The notes beneath the pieces are model-generated. The model had not been told where the DNA came from. It worked only from the letters and a program-made list of their open reading frames with translations, and made no database searches. Shown here in pieces: positions 1 to 8,458 of a stretch of 64,000 nucleotides of DNA. Both the position numbers and the translations under genes were made by a program. The first letter of the stretch is position 1. Each line of letters opens with the position of its first letter. The stretch is from JBJYIN01 sp046237015 (GTDB taxonomy: Bacteria; Pseudomonadota; Gammaproteobacteria; Enterobacterales; Enterobacteriaceae): contig NZ_JBJYIN010000018.1 of the NCBI RefSeq assembly GCF_046237015.1, positions 1-64,000 of the forward strand. The letters run 5' to 3'.

Positions 1-34
1 AAAGTGGCCGGAGATCCTCATTGGCGGTGGTACT

Positions 35-70
35 AAAAACCGGAGGGACTACAGATCCTTCCGGCTTTAT
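35..70. terminator. bidirectional terminator-like hairpin
   Basis: An 8-bp stem (CCGGAGGG at 40-47 with CCTTCCGG at 57-64, one G.U pair) has a 9-nt loop. It is preceded by AAAAA (35-39) and followed by CTTTATTTT, so it could end transcripts in either direction. The gene it serves probably lies left of the window. Confidence 0.5.
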
Positions 71-303
71 TTTATCTGCTAATTTTAAAAATATATTTCA
101 ATGATCTGATACTGGCTGAAAGTGGGGTTTTATCAGAGGTAAGGTGATTGAACGTTGTGCCACGTCTCGGTGGTATTGCTTAACAGTAACAATCTGGAAC
201 CGAAGTCACCCGTATTCAAATGGACTTAAAGTCATTGGATTTGAGTGGAGTTTGATAGATTTTACTGGGATAGAAAAAGATGAGTTTCTTCTTTTCAGCG
301 TCT
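71..303. other. non-coding stretch, nothing recognised
   Basis: I see no convincing reading frame, operator or repeat here. The sequence is AT-rich and lies downstream of the tRNA-Val gene, which is on the minus strand. Confidence 0.4.
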
Positions 304-327
304 TATAGACATTAACACATGTCTATA
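304..327 (-). terminator. AT-rich hairpin downstream of tRNA-Val
   Basis: TATAGACAT (304-312) and ATGTCTATA (319-327) form a 9-bp stem with a 6-nt loop. It starts 11 nt past the CCA end of the minus-strand tRNA, a position suited to termination or 3'-end processing. No long U-tract follows. Confidence 0.35.
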
Positions 328-337
328 GAATATGAAT

Positions 338-414
338 TGGTACGACCGAGTGGACTCGAACCACCGACCCCCACCATGTCAAGGTGGTGCTCTAACCAAC
401 TGAGCTACGGTCGT
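338..414 (-). tRNA. valV: tRNA-Val (anticodon GAC)
   Basis: On the minus strand the 77-nt gene folds as a standard cloverleaf, and the anticodon loop sequence CTTGACA gives GAC (Val). CCA is encoded (tgg at 338-340). The T-arm matches the E. coli valV type. The acceptor stem is ACGACCG/CGGTCGT, starting with an A1-U72 pair, whereas E. coli valV as I recall it starts with G1-C72; the change is fully compensated. A second tRNA-Val(GAC) lies on the same strand 25 kb away and shares a 43-bp identical core with this one. Confidence 0.95.
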
Positions 415-657
415 ACTGTAAAAGCATTTACATCAATTAGTTGATTAAAATGACTTTTTACACTCCGTCATTTGGAGTGGGCGCTATTATGGCCTCGTCA
501 GAAATGGTTGGCAAGTGCTTTGTGCCGTATTTTATGTCGAGTGCTGAATGTTTGTACCACTCTTTTCTTCCGTAATTTAAAAAATAAGTAAATTCAATAA
601 GTAATGAATAAAAACGTTCTGCATCATGGAAAAAATGGCGGAGTGCTATTTGGCTAA
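415..657. other. tRNA/nrf intergenic region
   Basis: This stretch lies upstream of both the tRNA (minus) and nrfA (plus), so it should hold the tRNA promoter. A small hairpin (CACTCC...GGAGTG, about 461-479) is visible. I see no reading frame with protein-like composition. Confidence 0.35.
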
Positions 658-673
658 TACCTCATTAGAGGTA
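658..673. promoter_or_regulatory. candidate NarP/NarL 7-2-7 site upstream of nrfA
   Basis: TACCTCATTAGAGGTA is two inverted heptamers (TACCTCA and TACCTCT) separated by 2 bp, close to the NarL/NarP consensus TACYYMT in the 7-2-7 arrangement that NarP requires. NarP activates nrf in E. coli. Here the site centre is 71 bp upstream of the FNR-like centre, farther than the roughly 33 bp I recall for E. coli nrfA, so its mode of action may differ. Confidence 0.55.
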
Positions 674-729
674 GTTGGTGGGACTGTCCTCATACATTTC
701 TCGATACATTTCACGACTTATCCCCAGCT

Positions 730-743
730 TTGATCAAAAACAA
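730..743. promoter_or_regulatory. candidate FNR site of the nrfA promoter
   Basis: TTGATCAAAAACAA matches the FNR consensus TTGAT-N4-ATCAA with one mismatch in the right half. If it acts at -41.5, as at E. coli nrfA, the transcript would start near 778, with a weak TATTGA-like -10 near 765-770. It lies 123 bp before the nrfA start codon. Confidence 0.55.
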
Positions 744-865
744 TATTTTTAATGCATCTTTTTGTTATTGATGGCGGCGAGTAATGTCACGACAGTTATT
801 ATGGTTTCTGTCATAGAGATAATTAAAATGACCGCCAGCAGGCGGCTTAATTCGGACACAAACAC

Positions 866-2302
866 ATGGTCAGGATAAGCATGTTAGTCCCCCCCCTGTG
901 GGGTATGGTAGCCAGTCTTTTTTTGTTGATGCCAGCCTATGCAGGCGACGCTCCGGCGTCAGGTTCTCCCAGTCCCGTTGAAGCAAAAAATGAAGTATTC
1001 ACCCAGAAACACCCCGATCAGTTCAATTCATGGAAAGCGACCAGCGAACAGTCTGAGCGCCACGATGCACTGGCAGAAGATCCCAATATGGTGATCCTCT
1101 GGGCGGGTTATCCCTTTTCCAGAGATTATAACAAGCCGCGTGGCCACGCTTATGCCTTAACGGATGTACGCGAAACATTACGTACCGGTGCGCCGAAAAC
1201 CGCAGAAGATGGCCCTTTACCGATGGCATGCTGGAGTTGCAAAAGCCCGGATGTAGCGAGGTTGATCCAGCAGGATGGTGAGGACGGTTATTTCCACGGT
1301 AAGTGGGCGCGAGGCGGGCCGGAAATTGTTAACGACCTTGGCTGTGGGGATTGCCACAATACGGCATCAGCTGATTTTGCCCAGGGTAAGCCAGCGTTAA
1401 CCCTGTCTCGCCCGTATGCCGCTCGCGGTATGGAGTCGATCGGTAAACCATTTGAAAAAGCGGGGCGTTTTGATCAGCAGTCGATGGTTTGCGGACAATG
1501 TCACGTTGAGTATTACTTCTCTGGCAAAGATAAAGCCGTCAAGTTCCCGTGGGACAACGGAACGAAAGTCGAGGACATGGAGAAATATTATGATGCCATC
1601 GCGTTCTCTGACTGGACCAATTCACTCTCTCGCGCACCGATGATTAAAGCCCAGCATCCAGAGTATGAAACCTGGAGCGTCGGTATCCACGGTAAAAACA
1701 ATGTGACCTGTATTGATTGTCATATGCCGAAGGTTAAAAACGCTGAAGGCAAATTGTATACGGATCACAAGATTGGCAATCCTTTCGATAATTACGCGCA
1801 AACCTGCACAAATTGCCATACGCAGGATAAGGCGACGATGCAGAACATTGTCGCTGAACGGAAAGCGGCGATTCAGTCGTTAAAACTAAAAGCGGAAAAC
1901 CAACTGGTTCATGCGCATTTTGAAGCGAAAGCCGCCTGGGATGCCGGTGCGACAGAAGCGGAAATGCAGCCAATCTTAACCGATATCCGCCATGCCCAGT
2001 GGCGTTGGGATCTCGCGATTGCTTCTCATGGCATTCACATGCATGCGCCGGATGAAGGAATGCGGATGTTGGGCACCTCTCTGGATAAATCGGCAGAGGC
2101 GCGAACCAAGTTGGTGCGACTTCTGGCAACGAAAGGCATCACTCAGGAAATTAAACTGCCGGATATTTCGACCAAAGAAAAAGCGCAGCAGGCGATTGGC
2201 CTTAACATGCAGCAAATTAAGGCTGAGAAACAGGATTTCCTGAATACGGTGGTACCGCAGTGGGATGAACAGGCGCGTAAAGCTGGCCGACTGAGCCAAT
2301 AA
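866..2302 (+). CDS. nrfA: cytochrome c552 nitrite reductase NrfA
   Basis: Periplasmic pentaheme enzyme that reduces nitrite to ammonium with six electrons. The 478-aa product has an N-terminal signal peptide ending near AYAG. It carries the family's diagnostic active-site heme motif CWSCK, then four CxxCH motifs (CGDCH, CGQCH, CIDCH, CTNCH). Length equals the E. coli protein. I keep the ATG at 866 because it supplies the Arg expected in a signal-peptide n-region. The ATG at 881 has the better Shine-Dalgarno (AGGA) but would give an uncharged start. It is the first gene of nrfABCDEFG and is probably driven by FNR and NarP. Confidence 0.97.
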   Translation: MVRISMLVPPLWGMVASLFLLMPAYAGDAPASGSPSPVEAKNEVFTQKHPDQFNSWKATSEQSERHDALAEDPNMVILWAGYPFSRDYNKPRGHAYALTDVRETLRTGAPKTAEDGPLPMACWSCKSPDVARLIQQDGEDGYFHGKWARGGPEIVNDLGCGDCHNTASADFAQGKPALTLSRPYAARGMESIGKPFEKAGRFDQQSMVCGQCHVEYYFSGKDKAVKFPWDNGTKVEDMEKYYDAIAFSDWTNSLSRAPMIKAQHPEYETWSVGIHGKNNVTCIDCHMPKVKNAEGKLYTDHKIGNPFDNYAQTCTNCHTQDKATMQNIVAERKAAIQSLKLKAENQLVHAHFEAKAAWDAGATEAEMQPILTDIRHAQWRWDLAIASHGIHMHAPDEGMRMLGTSLDKSAEARTKLVRLLATKGITQEIKLPDISTKEKAQQAIGLNMQQIKAEKQDFLNTVVPQWDEQARKAGRLSQ

Positions 2303-2347
2303 CCCCTAACCGCCCGTGAAGGCGGGTGGTCACAAAGTGGAGTGAAC

Positions 2348-2917
2348 ATGAGCGTATTACGTTCGTTATTAACTGCCGGGGTGCTGGTGACAGGCATGCT
2401 TTGGGCATTGCCGGGGTTGACGCAACCCGCATCTCAGGTAGAGACAGAAACACGGTGGACGGTCACGCCGCAGCGCAATCCCGATGAGGCTTGCCTACAG
2501 TGCCATAAACCGGAAGAAGAGGGGATGCAGGGAAAGCATGCTTCCGCTATTAATCCCCATAATCAGCAGCAATTGACCTGTACTAATTGTCATGGCAAAC
2601 CCTCGTTGCATCATCGGGAAGGCGTCAAGGACGTCATGCGTTTTAACCACCCGATGTATACGGTGGAACAGCAAAATAGTGTCTGCATGTCGTGTCATGC
2701 TCCAGAACAGTTGCAAAAAGCGTTCTGGCCGCACGATGTACACGTCACCAAGGTAGCGTGCGCCAGTTGTCACCAGTTGCATCCAACGCAGGATACGATG
2801 CAGACGCTGAATGATAAAAGTCGCATCAAACTGTGTGTGGATTGCCATAGCGATCAGCGTAGTAACCCGGCATTCAATCCGTCCTCAGTTCATCTGGGTA
2901 AGAAGCCACAGCCATGA
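2348..2917 (+). CDS. nrfB: pentaheme cytochrome c NrfB
   Basis: Small periplasmic electron carrier that takes electrons from the NrfCD quinol dehydrogenase and passes them to NrfA. The 189-aa product has a signal peptide (hydrophobic stretch in the first 25 residues) and exactly five CxxCH motifs (CLQCH, CTNCH, CMSCH, CASCH, CVDCH), as in the family. ATG 2348 has GGAG six nt upstream; an in-frame GTG at 2342 would overlap that site. The stop overlaps the nrfC start by 4 bp (ATGA), which suggests translational coupling. Confidence 0.95.
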   Translation: MSVLRSLLTAGVLVTGMLWALPGLTQPASQVETETRWTVTPQRNPDEACLQCHKPEEEGMQGKHASAINPHNQQQLTCTNCHGKPSLHHREGVKDVMRFNHPMYTVEQQNSVCMSCHAPEQLQKAFWPHDVHVTKVACASCHQLHPTQDTMQTLNDKSRIKLCVDCHSDQRSNPAFNPSSVHLGKKPQP

Positions 2918-3585
2918 GTTGCTCGCGCCGCCAATTTATTGCCCGAATGGGGGGACTCATCGCCGTCACCAGTTCGGCGGGGCAGGTTATCGCTCAGACG
3001 CTGAATATTAACGGCGTTCGATACGGCATGGTCCACGATGAGTCGCTGTGCATTGGGTGCACGGCGTGTGAGGATGCCTGTCGGGAAGTCAATCAGGTCC
3101 CTGAAGGGGTCTCACGCCTGAAGATCATACGCAGCGAACCTATCGGGACATTCCCTGACGTGAAATACCATTTTTTCCGTCATTCCTGTCAGCATTGTGA
3201 GCACGCGCCCTGTGTTGACGTTTGTCCGACGGGTGCTTCATTTCGTGATGCGGCAAGCGGAATTGTGGATGTCGATCCTGACCTGTGCGTGGGGTGTCAG
3301 TATTGTATTGCGGCTTGTCCTTATCAGGTGCGTTTTATTCACCCGCAGAATAAGACGGCGGATAAATGCGATTTTTGCCGTAAGACGAACCTCAAGCAAG
3401 GAAAACTGCCTGCCTGTGTGCTGTCTTGTCCCACCAATGCGCTGACGTTCGGTAACCTTGACGATCCCAACAGCGAGATTTCTCGTCTGCTGCGTCAAAA
3501 GACGACCTATCGCTACAAGATAGCGTTAGGTACCCGACCCAAGGTATATCGCGTACCGTTTAAATACGGGGAGGTTCACCAATGA
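2914..3585 (+). CDS. nrfC: 4Fe-4S ferredoxin-type subunit NrfC
   Basis: Iron-sulfur subunit of the membrane quinol dehydrogenase NrfCD. The 223-aa product opens with a twin-arginine signal (SRRQF) and a hydrophobic segment. Four groups of cysteines for [4Fe-4S] clusters follow: CIGCTACEDAC, CQHCEHAPCVDVC, CVGCQYCIAAC and CDFC...CVLSC. This is the DmsB/NrfC pattern. The ends overlap nrfB and nrfD by 4 bp each. Confidence 0.95.
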   Translation: MSCSRRQFIARMGGLIAVTSSAGQVIAQTLNINGVRYGMVHDESLCIGCTACEDACREVNQVPEGVSRLKIIRSEPIGTFPDVKYHFFRHSCQHCEHAPCVDVCPTGASFRDAASGIVDVDPDLCVGCQYCIAACPYQVRFIHPQNKTADKCDFCRKTNLKQGKLPACVLSCPTNALTFGNLDDPNSEISRLLRQKTTYRYKIALGTRPKVYRVPFKYGEVHQ

Positions 3586-4544
3586 CGCCTGCTGATTCAA
3601 GCGCATTCCATTTCGCTTCGTTAGTCTGGGATTGGCCGATTGCGATCTATCTGTTTTTAGTGGGTATTTCCGCCGGATTGGTCACGTTATCTGTGTTATT
3701 ACGCCATTATCGGCCTGAGCAGGCCACCGCAGATAGCACACTCATGCGCACGACGCTAGTCATTGCACCGTGTGCGATCATTCTGGGGTTGCTGATTCTG
3801 GTCTTTCACCTCACACGTCCCTGGACGTTCTGGAAGCTCATGTTCCACTACAGTTTCACATCGGTGATGTCGGTAGGGGTCATGCTATTTCAGGTTTATA
3901 TGGCCGTGCTGGTGATATGGTTGGCAAACATCTTTGCTTCGCAGATTGTTGTGCTGCAACAGCGCTGGTTGCCGACGTTGAATATCGTCCAGAAAATATT
4001 GCTCCGGTTGGCACCGATGCAGAAAGCGTTGGATATAGTGATGTTGGTGCTGGCGGTTATGCTGGGGGCTTACACCGGCTTTCTGCTTTCCGCGCTGAAA
4101 ACCTATCCGCTGCTCAATAACCCCATTCTACCCATATTGTTCCTGTTCTCCGGCGTGTCCTCTGGCGCGGCAGTGGCGTTGATTGCGATGGCCTGTCGTT
4201 ATCGCCATAACCCACACAGTGAAGAGGCGCATTTTGTCCATCGTCTTGAAACGCCCGTGGTCTGGTTGGAAATCTTTCTGCTATTCGCGTTTTTCATCGG
4301 TCTGGCATTAGGCGATGATGGAAAGCAACGGGCGCTGATGGCGGCTCTCGCCGGTGGATTTTGGGCTGGGTGGTTTTGGTTGGGCGTCGTGGGGTTGGGG
4401 CTGGTTACACCGTTACTACTTAAGTCATGGGCGAACCGGATGCATTCGCCTTACGGTGTGCTGGCCGTCAGCGGCATGAGTTTGGTCGGCGTATTACTCC
4501 TGCGCTTTTTCATCCTCTATGCGGGACAGTTGACCGTTGTGTAG
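3582..4544 (+). CDS. nrfD: polysulfide-reductase-like membrane subunit NrfD
   Basis: Integral membrane quinol-oxidising subunit that anchors NrfC and feeds electrons toward NrfB and NrfA. The 320-aa product is strongly hydrophobic, with about eight transmembrane segments and a conserved-looking start (WDWPIAIYLFLVGISAG) typical of the NrfD/PsrC family. The start overlaps the nrfC stop by 4 bp, and nrfE follows after 21 bp. Confidence 0.94.
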   Translation: MTPADSSAFHFASLVWDWPIAIYLFLVGISAGLVTLSVLLRHYRPEQATADSTLMRTTLVIAPCAIILGLLILVFHLTRPWTFWKLMFHYSFTSVMSVGVMLFQVYMAVLVIWLANIFASQIVVLQQRWLPTLNIVQKILLRLAPMQKALDIVMLVLAVMLGAYTGFLLSALKTYPLLNNPILPILFLFSGVSSGAAVALIAMACRYRHNPHSEEAHFVHRLETPVVWLEIFLLFAFFIGLALGDDGKQRALMAALAGGFWAGWFWLGVVGLGLVTPLLLKSWANRMHSPYGVLAVSGMSLVGVLLLRFFILYAGQLTVV

Positions 4545-4565
4545 CGCCCGGAAAGAGGCATTCTG

Positions 4566-6440
4566 ATGTTGTTATTGCCAGAGTTTGGGTATGTTGCTCT
4601 GTTGCTTGCGAGTGGCGTCAGCGTGGCGACGGCGCTGTTAACCTTATCCGGTTTTTATTTTCACTGGCGTCATGTTCATCGACTGTCCCGATGTTGGACG
4701 CTGGTGATTTTCGGATTGTTAGTGTGTGCGTTTGTCGCACTGACGCTGAGCTTTGTACAGGATGATTTCTCGGTCAATTATGTTGCACAGCATAGTCATC
4801 GGGATTTACCTCTTGGGCTGAAAATTGCGGCAGTGTGGGGCGGGCATGAAGGCTCTCTGCTGTTGTGGCTGTTGTGTTTATCTGGTTGGAGCGCCGTGTT
4901 CGCTTGCCGTTATCGTAAGGATGCCAGCGCGTTGTTTCCTCTCACGTTGGCTGTGCTTGCGCTGATTGTTATGGCGTTGCTGGTTTTCATCGTAATTTTT
5001 TCAGATCCTTTCATGAGACTCTTCCCGCCAGCAATAGCGGGGAGGGATCTCAATCCGATGTTGCAACATATCGGTCTGATTCTCCATCCGCCATTGCTCT
5101 ACCTGGGGTACGGCGGTTTAACCATCAGTGCCGCCATTGTGTTAGCGGCACTGGTTCAGGGGGAGTTTACTGCCGATGTCGCCTGGATTTGCTGGCGTTG
5201 GGCGCTGCCAGCCTGGTGCCTGTTAACGCTGGGGATCATTGTGGGATCGTGGTGGGCCTATAGCGAATTGGGTTGGGGCGGCTGGTGGTTTTGGGATCCG
5301 GTAGAAAATGCTTCGCTGCTTCCCTGGCTAACGTCCAGCGCACTGTTGCATAGCCTTTATGTGACCAGAATGCGGGGAATATATCGTCATTGGTCGCTGG
5401 TATTGGCGATCTCCACATTCATCTTATGCCTGTTGGGGACGCTGATCGTCCGTTCCGGCATACTGGTTTCGGTGCATGCCTTTGCTCTCGAACATGACAG
5501 AGCGCTATCGCTCTTTATTCTATTTGCCAGCCTAAGTGCGGGAGCATTGTTGATCTACGGTTGGCGAGCACAAACCGTGCATGTCGCCGCTCGGTTCTCC
5601 GGCTGGTCGAGGGAAATCGCGATACTGCTGGCGTTGCTGTTATTCGGTGCTGTCACGCTGGTGGTATTGCTCGGTACGCTTTATCCGATGGTTTACGGGT
5701 TAGCTGGATGGGGGAAAATCTCTGTCGGTGCCCCTTATTTTAACCGTGTACTGCTGCCCTTTGCTGGATTGATGCTGCTGTTGATTGGCCTATCGGCTGG
5801 GGGAAACTGGAAATACAGCACTCAATGGTGCGCCCGACGACTGGATGTGACACTCATTTTTGGCGGAATCATCACCGCTATTTTGTGGTCGCAGGGTGCC
5901 GTGCTGGCGTTAGTGTCTGGTTTGATTGGTTGGGTGGTTGCGGCGCAATGGTTGCAGCCATTAACGGCGATACGTCGCCAATTGCCCGCTTTGTTGGCGC
6001 ATACCGGTGTCGCGCTATTGGCACTGGGAATTGCATTTTCCGCGGGGAGCAAACAGGAAATCAGCGCCAATGTGATGCAAGGCGAACAGGTTGAGGTGGG
6101 CGGCTACTATTTCCGTTTTTTACAGTTGAATCTCATCGTGGGACAAAATTTCACCGCAGAACAGGCGGTCATCGCGATTTATCGTGATGGTGCACTCATT
6201 GCCAACGTCGTGCCTGAGCGTCGTTACTATAACGCTCGCAAACAACAGATGATGGAGCCGGGGATCGTCTGGGGGCCGCTCAGAGAATGGTATGCCGTGA
6301 TGGGGGAGAAAACGGGCGAAAACCGCTATGCCATGCGTTTCTATGTGCAAACCGGTATCCGTTGGGTGTGGGGCGGTGGGATATTGATGATTGCAGGGGC
6401 GTTGCTGGGGTGGTTCAGAGGGAGAAAAGCCTATGGCTAA
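4566..6440 (+). CDS. nrfE: heme lyase subunit NrfE (CcmF paralogue)
   Basis: Membrane protein of the specialised heme lyase NrfEFG, which attaches heme to the CxxCK site of NrfA. The 624-aa product has many membrane segments and the tryptophan-rich WWD motif of the HHP superfamily (GWGGWWFWDPVENAS near residue 240). It is clearly a paralogue of CcmF encoded at 10619. It overlaps nrfF by 8 bp. A role in general cytochrome c maturation is less likely because a full ccm operon with its own ccmF follows. Confidence 0.93.
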   Translation: MLLLPEFGYVALLLASGVSVATALLTLSGFYFHWRHVHRLSRCWTLVIFGLLVCAFVALTLSFVQDDFSVNYVAQHSHRDLPLGLKIAAVWGGHEGSLLLWLLCLSGWSAVFACRYRKDASALFPLTLAVLALIVMALLVFIVIFSDPFMRLFPPAIAGRDLNPMLQHIGLILHPPLLYLGYGGLTISAAIVLAALVQGEFTADVAWICWRWALPAWCLLTLGIIVGSWWAYSELGWGGWWFWDPVENASLLPWLTSSALLHSLYVTRMRGIYRHWSLVLAISTFILCLLGTLIVRSGILVSVHAFALEHDRALSLFILFASLSAGALLIYGWRAQTVHVAARFSGWSREIAILLALLLFGAVTLVVLLGTLYPMVYGLAGWGKISVGAPYFNRVLLPFAGLMLLLIGLSAGGNWKYSTQWCARRLDVTLIFGGIITAILWSQGAVLALVSGLIGWVVAAQWLQPLTAIRRQLPALLAHTGVALLALGIAFSAGSKQEISANVMQGEQVEVGGYYFRFLQLNLIVGQNFTAEQAVIAIYRDGALIANVVPERRYYNARKQQMMEPGIVWGPLREWYAVMGEKTGENRYAMRFYVQTGIRWVWGGGILMIAGALLGWFRGRKAYG

Positions 6441-6843
6441 CTGGTTAACTCTGTTTGTCATGTTACTGACTTTTTCTGCACAGGCTCAAGTCGTCGATAC
6501 CTGGCAGTTTGCCAGTCAGACACACCGTCAGGAGGCCTTGGCGATTGCCGGAGAGTTACGCTGTCCTCAATGCCAGAATCAAAGTTTACTGGAATCCAAC
6601 TCGCCAGTGGCGGTCAGTATGCGCCATGAGGTTTTTTCCATGGTTGAACAGGGGAAAAGCAAAGCAGATATCATGGCATTCATGAGCCAGCGCTACGGTG
6701 ATTTTGTCCAGTACCGTCCGCCGCTAAAAATACAGACAAGCATACTGTGGTTAACCCCTTTGCTGTTATTGATCGCCTTTGCCTGCATTGCGTGGCGAGT
6801 CATACGCCGCCGGGACCGGGGGCACCGCGATGATCTTATCTGA
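6433..6843 (+). CDS. nrfF: heme lyase subunit NrfF (CcmH paralogue)
   Basis: Thiol-redox component of the NrfEFG heme lyase. The 136-aa product has a signal peptide, the periplasmic CcmH/NrfF domain with the redox motif RCPQCQNQ, and a C-terminal membrane anchor. The ATG at 6433 fits the signal peptide and overlaps the nrfE stop; a longer upstream reading would lack one. The CcmH paralogue at 13125 has RCPKCQNN at the same place. Confidence 0.92.
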   Translation: MANWLTLFVMLLTFSAQAQVVDTWQFASQTHRQEALAIAGELRCPQCQNQSLLESNSPVAVSMRHEVFSMVEQGKSKADIMAFMSQRYGDFVQYRPPLKIQTSILWLTPLLLLIAFACIAWRVIRRRDRGHRDDLI

Positions 6844-7660
6844 TGTATTACTTGTTGCCTTTATTGCGATTGCCGTGGTTATCGGGTTGCTAGGGCCGTT
6901 GTTTCTCTCCGCTCGACAGAGCAGCGAGCATTTATTATCTCGTCTACCTGAACGGATAGCGCGTTTTCAACGTGAGCAGGCGGGTAAACAGTTATCCGAT
7001 AGCGCCGCAGAGGCGTTCGGGCAGGAATTGGCCCATGATCTTCCCTTAAGACAAACCACTGTTCTTGAACCGCGACCGATGCCTTATCTGCCGATTGTCG
7101 TTGCGGTCATGGTGATTCTGCTGGGTACCACGGTTTTCTACACATTGAGTCCTCGCGGCACGGCGGTTCTGGCCGAACGTCAACGGCTTGCCGATCCATT
7201 ACATGATTTTAGCGAAGCGCGGCAACAGGAAAAACAGCTTGCCGCGTTGCAGCGTAATATTCGGGAAACACCGGAAAACAGCGCCTTATGGGCAGCGTTG
7301 GGGGAATATTATCTTTACCGCAATGCGTATGACAATGCATTGCAGGCCTATCGACGGGCGATCGTGCTGAAAGGAGAGAGCGCCGAACTCTATTCGGCGC
7401 TGGCGACGGTCCTGTACTACCAGGCGGCGCAGGTTATGACGCCACCGGTACAGCAGATGATCGACAAGGCACTGGCGCTGGATGCCAATGAGGTCACCGC
7501 GTTGATGTTACTGGCATCAGATGCATTTTTACGTGCTGATTACGCACGGGCTATTACGGTTTGGCAACAGTTGTTGGATAGCTACAGTCCACGCGTGAAT
7601 CGTGCCCAGTTGATCGAAGCGATAAACACGGCAACGTTACTGAAGAACAGTCAGAGATAG
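6830..7660 (+). CDS. nrfG: heme lyase TPR subunit NrfG, long form
   Basis: TPR protein that presents the NrfA apoprotein to the NrfEF heme lyase. The 276-aa product has a membrane segment at the N-terminus, a second near residues 86-105, and C-terminal TPRs (ALGEYYLYRNAYDNALQAYRRAI and following). E. coli NrfG, as I recall, is about 198 aa and lacks the first segment. The extra N-terminal roughly 80 residues resemble the membrane-plus-coil part of CcmI, so this looks like the ancestral CcmI-like architecture. ATG 6830 overlaps nrfF by 14 bp. Confidence 0.88.
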   Translation: MILSDVLLVAFIAIAVVIGLLGPLFLSARQSSEHLLSRLPERIARFQREQAGKQLSDSAAEAFGQELAHDLPLRQTTVLEPRPMPYLPIVVAVMVILLGTTVFYTLSPRGTAVLAERQRLADPLHDFSEARQQEKQLAALQRNIRETPENSALWAALGEYYLYRNAYDNALQAYRRAIVLKGESAELYSALATVLYYQAAQVMTPPVQQMIDKALALDANEVTALMLLASDAFLRADYARAITVWQQLLDSYSPRVNRAQLIEAINTATLLKNSQR

Positions 7661-7729
7661 GATATGACACCCTTTAACTTATGTTTAGGACGCGCTCGAG
7701 GATGAACGTCGCCGCAATCGCCGACTTTG

Positions 7730-7765
7730 TTGATCTCAACGAAAAAGATTACCTCTTTTTGAGTA
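7730..7765 (+). promoter_or_regulatory. candidate FNR-like and NarP sites before ccmA
   Basis: TACCTCTTTTTGAGTA (7750-7765) is a 7-2-7 inverted heptamer pair (TACCTCT 7/7, TACTCAA 6/7). Centred 21 bp upstream, at 7730-7743, TTGATCTCAACGAA has a perfect FNR left half and a poor right half. The order and near-20-bp spacing resemble the napF promoter. A TATGCT -10 candidate lies at 7800-7805. This suggests ccm is induced by nitrate or anaerobiosis from its own promoter. Confidence 0.45.
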
Positions 7766-7837
7766 GGGCTTTGGAGCGGGGGGAATGAGGATGCCATGTT
7801 ATGCTAAATCCACTTATATGGTAGGAGTTGAATCCCG

Positions 7838-8458
7838 ATGCTAGAGGCGCGCGATGTGGTTTGCATTCGCGATGAGCATGTGCTGTTCAGCGCGTTATCG
7901 TTTACCGCCCACCCTGGAGAAATGGTACAGATTGCCGGTGCCAACGGTGTGGGGAAAACGTCGCTGCTGCGTATCCTCAGCGGTCTGGCGGTTCCTGAAT
8001 CGGGAGATATCATCTGGCAGGGGCAGCGGATCAACCGTATACGCGAGCAGTTTAATCAGCAACTCTTGTGGCTCGGTCATCAATCTGGGATCAAGGGCGT
8101 ATTGACCGCAGAAGAAAACCTGCGCTTTTTCTACCCACAGAAGCATCAGGATACCTACTGGCAGGCGCTGGCGTCAGTTGGGCTGGCGGGATACGAAGAT
8201 GTCTCGGTAGCACGACTTTCCGCCGGGCAACAGCGCCGGGTCGCGCTAGCGCGTTTATGGCTGACTGATGTGCCGCTGTGGATTCTGGATGAACCACTCA
8301 CCGCACTGGATGTGGCTGGGGTCGAAATGCTGACACAGCGTATGGAACACCATATTGCGCATGGCGGCATCATTATTTTAACCACTCACCAGCCGCTACG
8401 ACCGTTCTCCCAGGGGATTCGCTGTATTCAACTTACACCGAACGAGGAAGCACGATAA
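7838..8458 (+). CDS. ccmA: heme exporter ATPase CcmA
   Basis: Cytoplasmic ATPase of the CcmABCD complex that releases holo-CcmE during cytochrome c maturation. The 206-aa product has Walker A GANGVGKTS, ABC signature LSAGQQRRV and Walker B LWILDEP followed by the switch His (LTTHQP). It starts the ccm operon after a 177-bp gap from nrfG, with a TAGGAG Shine-Dalgarno. It overlaps ccmB by one base. Confidence 0.96.
   Translation: MLEARDVVCIRDEHVLFSALSFTAHPGEMVQIAGANGVGKTSLLRILSGLAVPESGDIIWQGQRINRIREQFNQQLLWLGHQSGIKGVLTAEENLRFFYPQKHQDTYWQALASVGLAGYEDVSVARLSAGQQRRVALARLWLTDVPLWILDEPLTALDVAGVEMLTQRMEHHIAHGGIIILTTHQPLRPFSQGIRCIQLTPNEEAR

Noticed and set aside
693..711. Tandem TACATTT copies before nrfA
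   Set aside because: Heptamer position 4 is A where NarL/NarP need a pyrimidine, and the copies are in direct orientation with the wrong spacing.
1734..2129. Long minus-strand frame inside nrfA
   Set aside because: Antisense shadow of a conserved enzyme gene with no ribosome-binding site.
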